The position numbers and the translations under genes are program-made. From Mycobacteriaceae bacterium (GTDB lineage Bacteria; Actinomycetota; Actinomycetes; Mycobacteriales; Mycobacteriaceae), in contig JAFARC010000046.1 of the NCBI GenBank assembly GCA_019245755.1, positions 1-47,175 of the forward strand: a stretch of DNA of 47,175 bases. Reading direction: 5' to 3'. How positions within the stretch are numbered: position 1 is the stretch's first letter; every line of letters starts with the position of its first letter. Below, one piece after another: positions 1 to 7,968 of the stretch. Under the pieces are notes generated by a model. The model worked only from the letters and a program-made list of their open reading frames with translations, did not search any database and was not told where the DNA came from.

Positions 1-375
1 CGGATCGGACTCCTTGTCGTGGCTGATGACCACCGGTTGCCGATGGTTGGCCACCCAGCCGGAGATGCCCGACCCCAACGGCAGCCGGATCTTGCCGACC
101 TCGCTGTCGAACGGCGGCGTCGCGCCGGTCAGCGTCAGCGAGCGGTCGCTGTCGTCCAGCACGTGTACGAAGCAGACATCGGTCCCGGTGGCCGCGGTGA
201 TCATCCGCGCGGCCGCCGCGGCCAGCGGCTCGACACCGGGCCCGCTGGACGCCGCCTGGATCAGCTCGCGCAGCAGCGCCAGCTCGCGGTCGGCGTCGAC
301 GAGCTCGCGCACGGCGTTGGCGCCCGGGTTGGCCGCCCCGCGCCGGCTGTCGTCGCCGGACAGCGAACGGGTCAT
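1..375 (-). CDS. GAF-domain sensor histidine kinase, N-terminal part (gene runs off the window)
   Basis: The minus strand is open from an ATG at 375 to the window edge (125 codons). The protein begins MTRSLSGDDSRRG and continues into a GAF-like domain from about residue 45 (AAARMITAATGTDVCFVHVL, then a GSGISGWVANHRQPV segment typical of the second half of a GAF fold). The start overlaps the stop of the response regulator just upstream by four bases (ATGA), so the two are translationally coupled and form a two-component pair. By family knowledge, GAF kinases next to NarL-type regulators sense small ligands, heme or redox state. The kinase core lies outside the window, so histidine kinase activity is inferred from the pairing alone. 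No N-terminal membrane segment is visible, which suggests a cytosolic sensor. Confidence 0.75.
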   Translation of the reverse strand, partial: MTRSLSGDDSRRGAANPGANAVRELVDADRELALLRELIQAASSGPGVEPLAAAAARMITAATGTDVCFVHVLDDSDRSLTLTGATPPFDSEVGKIRLPLGSGISGWVANHRQPVVISHDKESDP

Positions 376-1040
376 TGGTAGATACCCTCGCGCAGCGCGG
401 TGGCCACCGCACCGGTGCGGTCGCTGACCCCGAGCTTGCGGTAGACCGACCGCAGGTGGCTTTTGACCGTCTCGTCGCCGATCATCAGCTTGCTTGCGAT
501 GCCGCGGTTGGACAGCCCGGTCACCACGTGCGACAGAATTTCGCTTTCCCGCTGCGTCAGGCCGTGCCGCGCGCCGGGCCAGAACTCGTCACGCTGCATC
601 CGCGCCGCGGTGTCGACGGCTCGGGCGGCCATCCCCGGGTCGATCGCAGTCGCCCCGCCGTGCACGAATTCGATCTGGCGGACCAGCTCGTCGCTGCTGA
701 TGCTTTTCAGCAGATAGCCCGACGCGCCGACCCGCAGCGCCTGATACAGGTACTGCTCGTCGTCATACACCGACAGCATCACCACCTTGCGGTGCGGGGC
801 GCGCTCCCGCAACGTCAGGCACAAGTCGAGGCCGCTGGACCCTTGCATCCGCACGTCGCACAACACGATGTCGGGATCCAAATCGTCGATCACTCGCAGC
901 GCGCGCTCGGCCCCGACCGCCTGCCCGACCACGCGCACCCGGTCGGCGAACGCCGCAAGCATGGCCTTGAGCCCCTCGATCACCATCTCATGGTCATCGA
1001 CCAGCACAATGCGCACGGGGTCGGCGGCGGGCATCGCCAT
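372..1040 (-). CDS. NarL/LuxR-type two-component response regulator
   Basis: This 222-residue protein has a receiver domain at the N-terminus (RIVLVDDHEMVIEGL, phosphoacceptor Asp in DIVLCDVRM, conserved Lys in SGYLLKS) and a C-terminal LuxR/NarL helix-turn-helix (LTQRESEILSHVVTGLSN, then GDETVKSHLRSVYRKLGVSD). It should bind DNA as a dimer after phosphorylation by the GAF kinase whose start codon overlaps its stop. I chose the ATG at 1040 (MAMPAADP); an in-frame TTG at 1082 would add 14 residues with no domain value, and the ATG at 1034 is a further alternative. It is divergent from the HAD gene at 1082, so both share a very short promoter region. The specific target genes cannot be named. 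Confidence 0.9.
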   Translation of the reverse strand: MAMPAADPVRIVLVDDHEMVIEGLKAMLAAFADRVRVVGQAVGAERALRVIDDLDPDIVLCDVRMQGSSGLDLCLTLRERAPHRKVVMLSVYDDEQYLYQALRVGASGYLLKSISSDELVRQIEFVHGGATAIDPGMAARAVDTAARMQRDEFWPGARHGLTQRESEILSHVVTGLSNRGIASKLMIGDETVKSHLRSVYRKLGVSDRTGAVATALREGIYQ

Positions 1041-1081
1041 GGCAACACGATAAGGCCAGTCCGCCCGGGTGGGGATACGCA

Positions 1082-1948
1082 ATGGCCTCGGCTATCCCCC
1101 TAATGGGGGATGCCGTCCGGCGCCGAGCTGACAACCCTGGATCCGTGCCAACCACGCGGGAGGGGACACGTGCGGCACGGACATTCTGGTGGGACCGGGC
1201 ACGGCCGGTTGACGCCGATGTCCGTCCTTTGCGCGCGGTGATCTTCAACATCGACGGCGCGATGGCCGACATCGATCGCGACGGCCATCGCCTCGCGTTC
1301 AATGCGGCGTTCGCGGCACACGGCCTCGAGATCGCCTGGGACGTCGCCACCTACGGCCGCCTGCTGCGCATTCCCGACGAGCACCAGCGCATCGCAACCG
1401 ACCTCCATCGCCGAGGCTTCGGGAAGGCGTCAAAACCCCTTGCCACGCAACTGCTTAAGATCAAGCGCCAAGTGTTCGCCGAGTGCGTGCTCGACGGCGA
1501 CGTCGGCCCGCGGTCGGGACTCATCGACGTCGTGATGAGCCTCTTCGTAGCCGGCATCTGGGTGGCTGTCGTGACCCCGCAACCGAGGGCCTGGGCCGAG
1601 CCGCTGGTCAGGCAGCTCGTCGGGGATGGCCTCATCGAAACGATCGTGACGGGCGACGACGTGTCCGACACAATCCGGGAGCCGGATCTGCACGGGCTTG
1701 CGCTGTGGGAGATGGGAATCGGCCCCGAAAGCGCGTTGGCGATCGACGGTTCGGTGGCCGGTCTCCGGACGGCGGTGACCGCCGGGTTGGCGACGATCGT
1801 CGTCCCCACCGAATACACCGCTGAACAGGATTTCACTGGGGCAGCCGAGGTTCGCCTGACCTACGAGGGCGCCGACCCGCTGCTGGCGTCGGCGTGCAAG
1901 CGGCTGCACCGGCGCTGGTGGACCGCCAGGACGCGCGCCGCGGCCTGA
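1082..1948 (+). CDS. HAD-superfamily protein (CbbY-like) with degenerate catalytic motifs
   Basis: This 288-residue protein aligns by eye with CbbY/beta-phosphoglucomutase-type HAD phosphatases: motif I region VIFNIDGAMADIDRDGHRL, motif II VAVVTPQ, and motif III/IV region TIREPDLHGLALWEMGIGP followed by ALAIDGSVAGLRTAV. Active family members have DxDG(T/V) in motif I. Here the nucleophilic first Asp is Asn (FNIDG) and the following Thr is Ala. The motif III Lys is not obvious, and the acidic pair of motif IV reads IDGS rather than EDS. I therefore infer a pseudo-phosphatase or ligand-binding relative. ATG 1082 is used; a GTG at 1145 would remove a poorly ordered N-terminus. It converges on mmsB with 16 bp between stops. 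Confidence 0.8.
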   Translation: MASAIPLMGDAVRRRADNPGSVPTTREGTRAARTFWWDRARPVDADVRPLRAVIFNIDGAMADIDRDGHRLAFNAAFAAHGLEIAWDVATYGRLLRIPDEHQRIATDLHRRGFGKASKPLATQLLKIKRQVFAECVLDGDVGPRSGLIDVVMSLFVAGIWVAVVTPQPRAWAEPLVRQLVGDGLIETIVTGDDVSDTIREPDLHGLALWEMGIGPESALAIDGSVAGLRTAVTAGLATIVVPTEYTAEQDFTGAAEVRLTYEGADPLLASACKRLHRRWWTARTRAAA

Positions 1949-1964
1949 GCCCCGCTGACCCGTC

Positions 1965-2840
1965 TCAGCCCCGCCGGATCATTTCGATGACCGCGCTGAA
2001 GTCCTTGTCGGCATGATCGGCGGCGAACTTTGCGTAGATCTCGGCGGCGTGTCCGCCCAGGGGGGCCGACGAGCCAGTCGAGTTGACCGCGTCCATCGCC
2101 AAGCCCAGGTCCTTGTTCATCAACGCCGTCGCGAATCCCGGCTTGAAGTCGTTGTTGGCCGGTGAAGTGGGAACGGGCCCCGGCACAGGGCAATTGGTGT
2201 GCACTGCCCAGCAGTTGCCGGTGGCGCCGGTGATCACGTCGAACAGCGACTGCGCCGACAGACCGAGCCGCTCGGCCAGCACGAACGCCTCGCCGATCAC
2301 GATCTGCTGGGCGGCCAGCACCATGTTGTTGCACAATTTGGCGGCCTGACCGGCGCCCGACGAGCCGCAGTGAATGATCTTGCCCGCCATCGGTTCCAGC
2401 ACGGGTTTGCCCGTCTCCAGGGCCGCCGCCTCACCGCCCACCATGAAGGCCAGCGTGCCGGCCGCCGCACCCTTCACGCCGCCCGACACCGGGGCGTCGA
2501 GCTGGGCGAATCCGTGCGATGCGGCCAGCGAGTTGACGTGCCGTGCGTCGTCGACGGAGATCGTCGAGCTGTCGATGAACAGCGCGCCGGGCGCCGCGGC
2601 GGCCAAGACCTCGGCGTAGCACTGCTTCACCAGCTCTCCGGTGGGCAGCATCGAGATGACCACCTCGCCCTCGGCCACCGCGTCGGCGCCGCTGCCGAAC
2701 ACCTTCACGCCCTTCTCGGCCGCGGCCTGCGCCGCGGCGGCCACCGGATCGAATCCGCGCACGGTGTGGCCTGCCGACACCAGGTTGGCTGCCATCGGGC
2801 CGCCCATGTTGCCCAGGCCCAGGAACGCGATCGTGCTCAT
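1965..2840 (-). CDS. mmsB: 3-hydroxyisobutyrate dehydrogenase
   Basis: This 291-residue beta-hydroxyacid dehydrogenase has the N-terminal NAD-binding motif IAFLGLGNMGGPMAANL, the substrate-binding DAPVSGGVKGAAAGTL segment, and the catalytic Lys region GQAAKLCNNMVLAA. It oxidises 3-hydroxyisobutyrate to methylmalonate semialdehyde in valine degradation. The start is the ATG at 2840, preceded by an AAGGGAA ribosome-binding site; an upstream in-frame extension overlaps fadE9 and is not used. It is the last gene of mmsA-fadE9-mmsB, four bases after the fadE9 stop. The order matches M. tuberculosis Rv0753c-Rv0752c-Rv0751c. The product of this enzyme is the substrate of MmsA, which is interrupted in this window. 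Confidence 0.95.
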   Translation of the reverse strand: MSTIAFLGLGNMGGPMAANLVSAGHTVRGFDPVAAAAQAAAEKGVKVFGSGADAVAEGEVVISMLPTGELVKQCYAEVLAAAAPGALFIDSSTISVDDARHVNSLAASHGFAQLDAPVSGGVKGAAAGTLAFMVGGEAAALETGKPVLEPMAGKIIHCGSSGAGQAAKLCNNMVLAAQQIVIGEAFVLAERLGLSAQSLFDVITGATGNCWAVHTNCPVPGPVPTSPANNDFKPGFATALMNKDLGLAMDAVNSTGSSAPLGGHAAEIYAKFAADHADKDFSAVIEMIRRG

Positions 2841-2844
2841 TTTC

Positions 2845-4023
2845 TTATTCCCTTCCAGCCTTGCCGGCGCTAGCCCGGGCGGCTTCGGCACGACCGATCA
2901 CCACCCGCATGATCTCGTTGGTCCCCTCCAGGATCCGGTGCACCCGCAGATCCCGGACGATCTTTTCCAGGCCGTACTCGCGCAGGTAGCCGTAGCCTCC
3001 GTGCAGCTGCAACGCCGTGTCGGCCACCTCGTAGCAGGTGTCGGTCACGTACCGCTTGGCCATCGCGCACAGCTCCACCTTGTCTGGGTCGCCGTCGTCG
3101 AGCGCGGCGGCGGCACGCCACAACATCAGCCGTGACGTCTCCAGCGCCGTCGCCATGTCGGCGAGCGTGAACCTGATGGTCGGCTCGTTGATCAGCTTGG
3201 TACCGAACGCTTCCCGGTCACGCAGGTATGTGACGGCCTTGTCGTAAGCGGCCTGTGCGCCCCCCAGCGAGCAGGCGGCGATGTTCAACCGGCCGCCGTT
3301 GAGACCGTTCATCGCGATGCCGAAACCGCAGCCTTCGCCGTCGGCACCGCCGAGCATCGCGTCGGCGGGCACCCGCACACCGTCGAACACCACCTGAGCG
3401 GTGGGCTGCGCGTGCCAGCCCATCTTCTGCTCCTTCGCCCCGAACACCACTCCGCCCATGCCCTTTTCGACCACGAACGCTGAGATGCCGCGCGGACCGT
3501 CGCCGCCGGTGCGGGCCATCACCACGTACACGTCGGACTGCCCGGCCCCGGAGATGAACTGCTTGACACCATCGATCACGTAATGGTCGCCGTCACGCAC
3601 CGCCCTGGTGCGCAGCGCCGCGGCGTCGGAGCCCGCAGAAGGTTCGGTCAGGCAGTAGCTTGCGACGGCCTCCATCGATGCCAGCAGCGGCACCCACGCT
3701 TTGCGCTGCTCGTGGGAGCCGTAGCTGTCCACCATCCATGCGCACATGTTGTGGATGGACAGAAACGCGGCGACGGTCGGGTCGGCGGTGGCGAGCTGCT
3801 CGAAGATACGGACGGCGTCCAGGCGGCGGAGCCCACTCCCGCCGACATCTTCGCGGCAGTAGATCGCCGCCATCCCCAGTTGGGCCGCCTCCCGGAGCGC
3901 GTCGACCGGGAAGTGGTCGGTGGCGTCCCACTCCAACGCGTGCGGTGCGAGCCGTTTCGCGGCGAACGCGGCCGCCATCTCGGTGATGACGCGTTCGTCG
4001 TCGTCGAGTCCGAACAGGCCCAT
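2845..4023 (-). CDS. fadE9: Acyl-CoA dehydrogenase, probable isobutyryl-CoA dehydrogenase
   Basis: This 392-residue FAD-dependent acyl-CoA dehydrogenase shows the family signatures: YCLTEPSAGSDAAALRT (FAD/substrate signature 1), LQLHGGYGYLREYGLEKIVRDLR (signature 2 region), and a C-terminal ILEGTNEIMR segment. In short-chain family members the catalytic base is the Glu of the EGTNEI motif. Its place between mmsA and mmsB, as in Rv0752c, points to isobutyryl-CoA oxidation to methacrylyl-CoA in valine catabolism. It starts at the ATG at 4023, 13 bases after the mmsA stop, so the three genes form one operon. Nothing in the sequence looks broken. Confidence 0.93.
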   Translation of the reverse strand: MGLFGLDDDERVITEMAAAFAAKRLAPHALEWDATDHFPVDALREAAQLGMAAIYCREDVGGSGLRRLDAVRIFEQLATADPTVAAFLSIHNMCAWMVDSYGSHEQRKAWVPLLASMEAVASYCLTEPSAGSDAAALRTRAVRDGDHYVIDGVKQFISGAGQSDVYVVMARTGGDGPRGISAFVVEKGMGGVVFGAKEQKMGWHAQPTAQVVFDGVRVPADAMLGGADGEGCGFGIAMNGLNGGRLNIAACSLGGAQAAYDKAVTYLRDREAFGTKLINEPTIRFTLADMATALETSRLMLWRAAAALDDGDPDKVELCAMAKRYVTDTCYEVADTALQLHGGYGYLREYGLEKIVRDLRVHRILEGTNEIMRVVIGRAEAARASAGKAGRE

Positions 4024-4036
4024 GACGAACTCGGCT

Positions 4037-5557
4037 CTAGTTCATCGTCGGGATTACGAACTCGGCGCCATCCTTGATGCCGGAGGGCCAGCGCGACGTG
4101 ACCGTCTTGACCTTGGTGTAGAACTGAATCGATGCCGGGCCGTGCTGATTGAGATCGCCGAAGCCCGAACGCTTCCAGCCGCCGAACGTGTGATATGCCA
4201 CCGGCACCGGGATCGGCACGTTGACGCCCACCATGCCCACCTGAACCCGCGACACGAAGTCGCGGGCCGTGTCACCGTCGCGGGTGAACACCGCCACGCC
4301 GTTGCCGTACTCGTGCGCGGAGGGCAGCGCCAATGCTTCCTGGTAGTTTCGTGCCCGCACCATGCACAGGACCGGGCCAAATATCTCGTCGGTGTAGATC
4401 GACATATCCGGGGTGACATGGTCGAACAGGGTCGGCCCGATGAAGTAGCCGCCTTCCAGATTGGCGTCGCCGAACTGCAGATCGTCGCTGGCGCGTTCGC
4501 GCCCGTCGATGACCGCCTACGCGCCCGAAGCGACGCCCTGGTCGATGTAGTCGCGCACCCGGCCCAGCGCCGCCCCGGTGACCAGCGGCCCGTAGTCGGC
4601 TTTGGGGTCCAGGCTGTGTCCGACCCTCAGGTTGTTGATCTTCTCGATCAGCCTGAAGCGCAAACGTTCCGCGGTCTGCTCGCCGACCGGCACCGCCACT
4701 GAGATCGCCATGCATCGCTCACCGGCGCTGCCGTATCCGGCACCGACCAACGCGTCGACCGCCTGGTCGAGGTCGGCGTCTGGCATCACGATCATGTGGT
4801 TCTTTGCGCCGCCGAAACATTGCGCGCGTTTTCCGTGAGCGGCGGCGGTGGCGTAGATGTATTGCGCGATGTCCGAGCTGCCGACGAAGCCGACCGCCTG
4901 GATGTCGGGGTGCTCCAGGATCGCGTCGACGGCCTCCTTGTCGCCGTGCACCACCTGGAACACGCCTTTGGGCAGGCCGGCCTCCATGAACAGCTCGGCC
5001 AGCCGCACCGGCACCGACGGGTCCCGCTCGCTGGGTTTCAAGATGAACGCGTTGCCGCACGCCAACGCCGGGCCGGCCTTCCATAGCGGGATCATCGCGG
5101 GGAAGTTGAATGGGGTGATGCCGGCGACAACGCCCAGCGGCTGACGCAGCGAGTACACGTCGATGCCTGAGCCGGCGCCTTCGGTGTACTCACCCTTGAG
5201 CAGATGCGGGATGCCCACGGCGAACTCGATGACCTCGATGCCGCGCTGGATGTCCCCCCGGGAGTCGGCCAGAGTCTTGCCGTGCTCGAGCGACAGCAGG
5301 CCGGCCAGCTGGTCGGCGTTCTGGTTGACCAAGTCGATGAACCGCATCAGCACCCGGGCCCTGCGCTGCGGATTCCACGCCGCCCACTCCTTCTGTGCCT
5401 CGATCGCGACAGCGACGGCCGCGTCGACGTCGGCCGACGACCCCATCGGCACCTGGGCCTGGACTTCGCCGGTGTTGGGATTGAAAACGTCCGCGGTCCG
5501 TTGCGATTGACCGCCGGTCCGCTGGCCGTCGATGAGGTGCGGAATCAGTGAGCCCAT
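4037..5557 (-). pseudogene. mmsA: Methylmalonate-semialdehyde dehydrogenase interrupted by an in-frame amber codon
   Basis: The reading frame from the ATG at 5557 (MGSLIPHLIDG, ribosome-binding GAGAGG) gives a CoA-acylating aldehyde dehydrogenase with the catalytic cysteine in GSAGERCMAIS (Cys282). It then meets TAG at 4517-4519, codon 347. The frame continues without shift to the natural stop at 4037, still encoding conserved C-terminal sequence ([32 protein letters not shown]). Read through, the product would be 506 residues, the normal family length (about 510 in M. tuberculosis Rv0753c). A single base change would restore the gene. The N-terminal fragment keeps the Cys but lacks the C-terminal catalytic and oligomerisation parts, so it is probably inactive. 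A sequencing error is equally possible. Function if intact: methylmalonate semialdehyde to propionyl-CoA. Confidence 0.9.
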
Positions 5558-5583
5558 GGGACGCCTCTCGGATCGCCGAAGAA

Positions 5584-5605
5584 GATACTTGGATATCCTA
5601 GTATC
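5584..5605. promoter_or_regulatory. Near-perfect 22-bp palindrome, candidate operator of the mmsA operon
   Basis: Arms GATACT and AGTATC flank a perfect GGATATCC centre; 20 of 22 positions are symmetric. It lies 27-48 bp upstream of the mmsA start and about 120 bp upstream of the divergent GH16 gene, in an AT-richer patch. The size and symmetry fit a TetR-family operator. The regulator is not in this window, so the assignment is inference. Confidence 0.55.
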
Positions 5606-5723
5606 TCCGGTGCGCCGTCCGCAAGACGTCGGGGCCGCCGGTTCACCTCGAACTTGCCGAAGTTGCCTCCGGCGATTTGCACTCGGTCGCACGTTCCGGC
5701 TTTTATGTTTAGCTGTGCCTGAG

Positions 5724-6566
5724 ATGGATCGTCGCCGCATGATGTTGATGACGGGGATCGGGGTGCTGGCAGCCGCGCTACCGGTGCCTGATGCCCGGGC
5801 CTACCCGTCGCAGGAGGCCCCCGCGGGTCGAGTGCCACCGCCCGCCGCGCCGCCTGGTAACGCAGCACAGGCGAGCTACCTTTTTCACGACGAGTTCGAC
5901 GGCCCCGCCGGGTCAGCCCCCGATCCGTCCAAGTGGACGGTGGCGCGAGCCCGGGAGCCGATGAAGGACCCAACGTTTTGGGAGAGACCCGAGAACGTCG
6001 GGCAGTACCGCGACGATCGCCGAAACGTGTTCCTCGACGGCCACTCCAATCTCGTCATCCGCGCCGCAAAAGACGGCGGCACCTACTACAGCGGCAAAGT
6101 TCAAAGCCCGTGGCGGGGGGGCATCGGCCACACCTGGGAAGCGCGAATAAAACTGAACTGCCTCACCGCCGGTTGCTGGCCCGCCTTCTGGTTGGGTAAT
6201 GACGATCGCGGCGAAGTCGACGTGCTCGAGTGGTATGGCAACGGCAACTGGCCTTCGGCAACCACCGTCCACAGCGAAGCAAACGGGTCCGAATGGGCGA
6301 CTCACAAGGTCGCGGTGGACAGCGGGTGGCACACGTGGCGATGCCAGTGGGATGAGGCGGGTATCCGCTTCTGGGAGGACTACGTCGACGGCGCGCAACC
6401 GTACTTCGATATCCCGGCGAACTCCATTGCGAATTGGCCGTTCAACGACCCCGGCTATCAGCTGTTTCCCGTCGTGAACCTTGCCGTTGCCGGTTCGGGT
6501 GGCGGTGATCCCGGGCCGGGTACCTATCCGGCGGATATGCTCGTCGATTGGGTGCGCGTCTGGTGA
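5724..6566 (+). CDS. Secreted glycoside hydrolase family 16 protein (beta-1,3-glucanase-like)
   Basis: This 280-residue protein has an N-terminal export signal (MDRRRMMLMTG, a hydrophobic stretch, then a probable cut after ARA near residue 26); the arginines just before the hydrophobic core make Tat export possible. The GH16 jelly-roll domain starts near SYLFHDEFDGP. The catalytic signature GEVDVLEW supplies both glutamates and the intervening aspartate (Glu164, Asp166, Glu169), so the enzyme looks intact. Related mycobacterial proteins such as Rv0315 are annotated as beta-1,3-glucanases; the actual glycan substrate is unknown. I chose the ATG at 5724; the open frame extends upstream but has no signal-peptide logic there. 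It is divergent from mmsA. Confidence 0.88.
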   Translation: MDRRRMMLMTGIGVLAAALPVPDARAYPSQEAPAGRVPPPAAPPGNAAQASYLFHDEFDGPAGSAPDPSKWTVARAREPMKDPTFWERPENVGQYRDDRRNVFLDGHSNLVIRAAKDGGTYYSGKVQSPWRGGIGHTWEARIKLNCLTAGCWPAFWLGNDDRGEVDVLEWYGNGNWPSATTVHSEANGSEWATHKVAVDSGWHTWRCQWDEAGIRFWEDYVDGAQPYFDIPANSIANWPFNDPGYQLFPVVNLAVAGSGGGDPGPGTYPADMLVDWVRVW

Positions 6567-6900
6567 GGCGTGGGGCACCCTGCGCGGTACTCACTGGCAA
6601 ACCGACAGACGATGCCGACTGACCGGTCGAGATCAGTGCGTCAGCCCTGTTTTTCCCAACGCATCCGACGATTGACGCACGCCCGCAGCGGATCGACGCA
6701 TGGCGTCCGATCGGTTGCACCGCTGGCTTTCCTTCCAGCGCAGCATTTTTTACGCCGTCGTCAAGTTCCGGCGCAAGGCGGGTGGTTTCATCCCCGGTCG
6801 CCATCTTGGGCTGCCCGGGTCGTTGCGTCCTGAAACAATTACGCTGCCCTCTTCAACGGTCAAGTGTTCAGCAAACCGCCTTCGCCGCTATCGTGTGACA
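6567..6900. other. 334-bp gap between the GH16 and proline-rich genes
   Basis: No convincing gene is seen. The open frame of the downstream gene extends into it, but that part is arginine-rich with no domain or signal peptide. An 8-bp perfect inverted repeat (GTGCGTCA at 6636-6643, TGACGCAC at 6673-6680) with a 29-base loop might be a weak transcription end for the GH16 gene; a GACCGGTC palindrome lies at 6621-6628. The downstream promoter is presumably in the last 100 bp, but no clear hexamers stand out. Confidence 0.4.
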
Positions 6901-7968
6901 ATGCGCAGCACCGGACCGAGACATCGCGCACCGCGGAGACATTGTGCAGTGCGCGATACGGCGGCCGCGTGCGTCATCGTCGGCGGCATGTTGGTGCTTG
7001 GCCCCGGTGTTGGCATCGCCGCTGCCCATCCGGACAGCGGACGACACCACCGCGTCGATGGCCGGGCCGCCGACGCATCGGGCCATCGGCGTGTCAGCAT
7101 CCCCACCGTGCTGGGCGAGGAACGACCGCGTAGCGCACCCGAGCACTCGTGGGCCGGCACCCAGATTGGGCAAAATGTCCGCATGGGCGGCGGCGCCGAA
7201 CTTCGCGCCGGTGTTGAGTTCGACGACGGCGTGCAAGTCGGTGGCGGCGTCCGAATCGGCCGTGATATCGCGATGCTCCAGAGCGCCAACCCGAATGCGG
7301 CTGGGCAGCAGGGCGCCGGGCCGACGCCGGCTGGCAGATCGCCGGCAGCGCCGATGATCGTGTCGGCCCCCAATCTCCCCCGCGCAGTGCAGCCGCGCCA
7401 GGGTGGCCCCAGCGCACTGGGTGCACCTCCCGTCGCAGGGGCCCCGCCGGGCGCCGTACCGCCGCTTCCGGCGTCGCCGATGCCGCTTCCCGCGATCCCC
7501 CCCATGCCCGCGGCCCCGCCCATGCCGGCGACACCCCCCATGCCGGCGGCCCCGCCCATGCCGGCGACACCCCCCATGCCGGCGGCACCCCCGATCCCGG
7601 CGATTCCGCCACCGGTCCCCGCACCCGCATTTCTGCCGCCGCCGGCTTACCCACCCACGGCGGCCCCACCGTCGGCGCTGCCAAGCGGGCCCAGCCTCTC
7701 ACCGGCGCCGGCCGTCCAAACGCCTCCGCCTTCCCGCACTGCTCCGCTGACCTCAATTGCCCCGCAGAGCCCGCCCGGCAAGCTGTCCTACCGGGCCGGC
7801 TACACCGAGTACCTGCAGCGGGCGAGCACCACCGAAGTCGCGGCCGTCGCGGTGCCCGGCGTCACCGGGATGTTTCTGATGACCGGTTGCGGCGTTTTCG
7901 CCGGATTCCGGCGTGCGCGGACGGGCCACATGATTCAGGTACTGAGGATCGCTCGCTTCACTCACTAG
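6901..7968 (+). CDS. Exported proline-rich mycobacterial protein with C-terminal membrane segment
   Basis: This 355-residue protein has a signal-like hydrophobic segment near residues 20-45 (TAAACVIVGGMLVLGPGVG). A glycine-rich middle follows with repeated G/R/V-rich phrases (IGQNVRMGGGAELRAGVEF, DDGVQVGGGVRIGRD). Then comes a long proline/alanine tract built on PPMPA(A/T) repeats, and a C-terminal segment (STTEVAAVAVPGVTGMFLMT, then a RRAR-type positive end) that looks like a membrane anchor with an inside-facing tail. The layout suggests a cell-envelope protein whose proline-rich stalk spans the wall. No enzymatic motif is visible and I do not recognise a named gene. The start is the ATG at 6901; its 3' end overlaps convergent rmlC by 11 bp. 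Confidence 0.75.
   Translation: MRSTGPRHRAPRRHCAVRDTAAACVIVGGMLVLGPGVGIAAAHPDSGRHHRVDGRAADASGHRRVSIPTVLGEERPRSAPEHSWAGTQIGQNVRMGGGAELRAGVEFDDGVQVGGGVRIGRDIAMLQSANPNAAGQQGAGPTPAGRSPAAPMIVSAPNLPRAVQPRQGGPSALGAPPVAGAPPGAVPPLPASPMPLPAIPPMPAAPPMPATPPMPAAPPMPATPPMPAAPPIPAIPPPVPAPAFLPPPAYPPTAAPPSALPSGPSLSPAPAVQTPPPSRTAPLTSIAPQSPPGKLSYRAGYTEYLQRASTTEVAAVAVPGVTGMFLMTGCGVFAGFRRARTGHMIQVLRIARFTH
7501..7608 (+). repeat. 18-bp tandem repeat inside the proline-rich gene
   Basis: Six consecutive 18-bp units start with CCCATGCCGGCG (first unit CCCATGCCCGCG, last unit CCGATCCCGGCG) and alternate GCCCCG and ACACCC endings. They encode PMPAAP/PMPATP hexapeptides. The unit length keeps the frame, so copy-number change would lengthen or shorten the stalk without breaking the protein. 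This is a candidate variable-number tandem repeat. Confidence 0.9.

Noticed and set aside
4517..4519. Amber codon as a recoded amino acid (pyrrolysine or programmed readthrough)
   Set aside because: MmsA has no known recoding, no pyrrolysine genes are seen and no recoding structure is evident. Mutation or sequencing error is simpler.
6700..6900. 67-codon upstream extension of the proline-rich gene
   Set aside because: The signal-like segment follows the ATG at 6901; the extension is basic, lacks conserved features and would move the signal peptide inside the protein.
7501..7608. Regular repeats that could suggest a CRISPR array
   Set aside because: The units are contiguous without spacers and encode PMPAAP hexapeptides in frame, so this is a coding tandem repeat.
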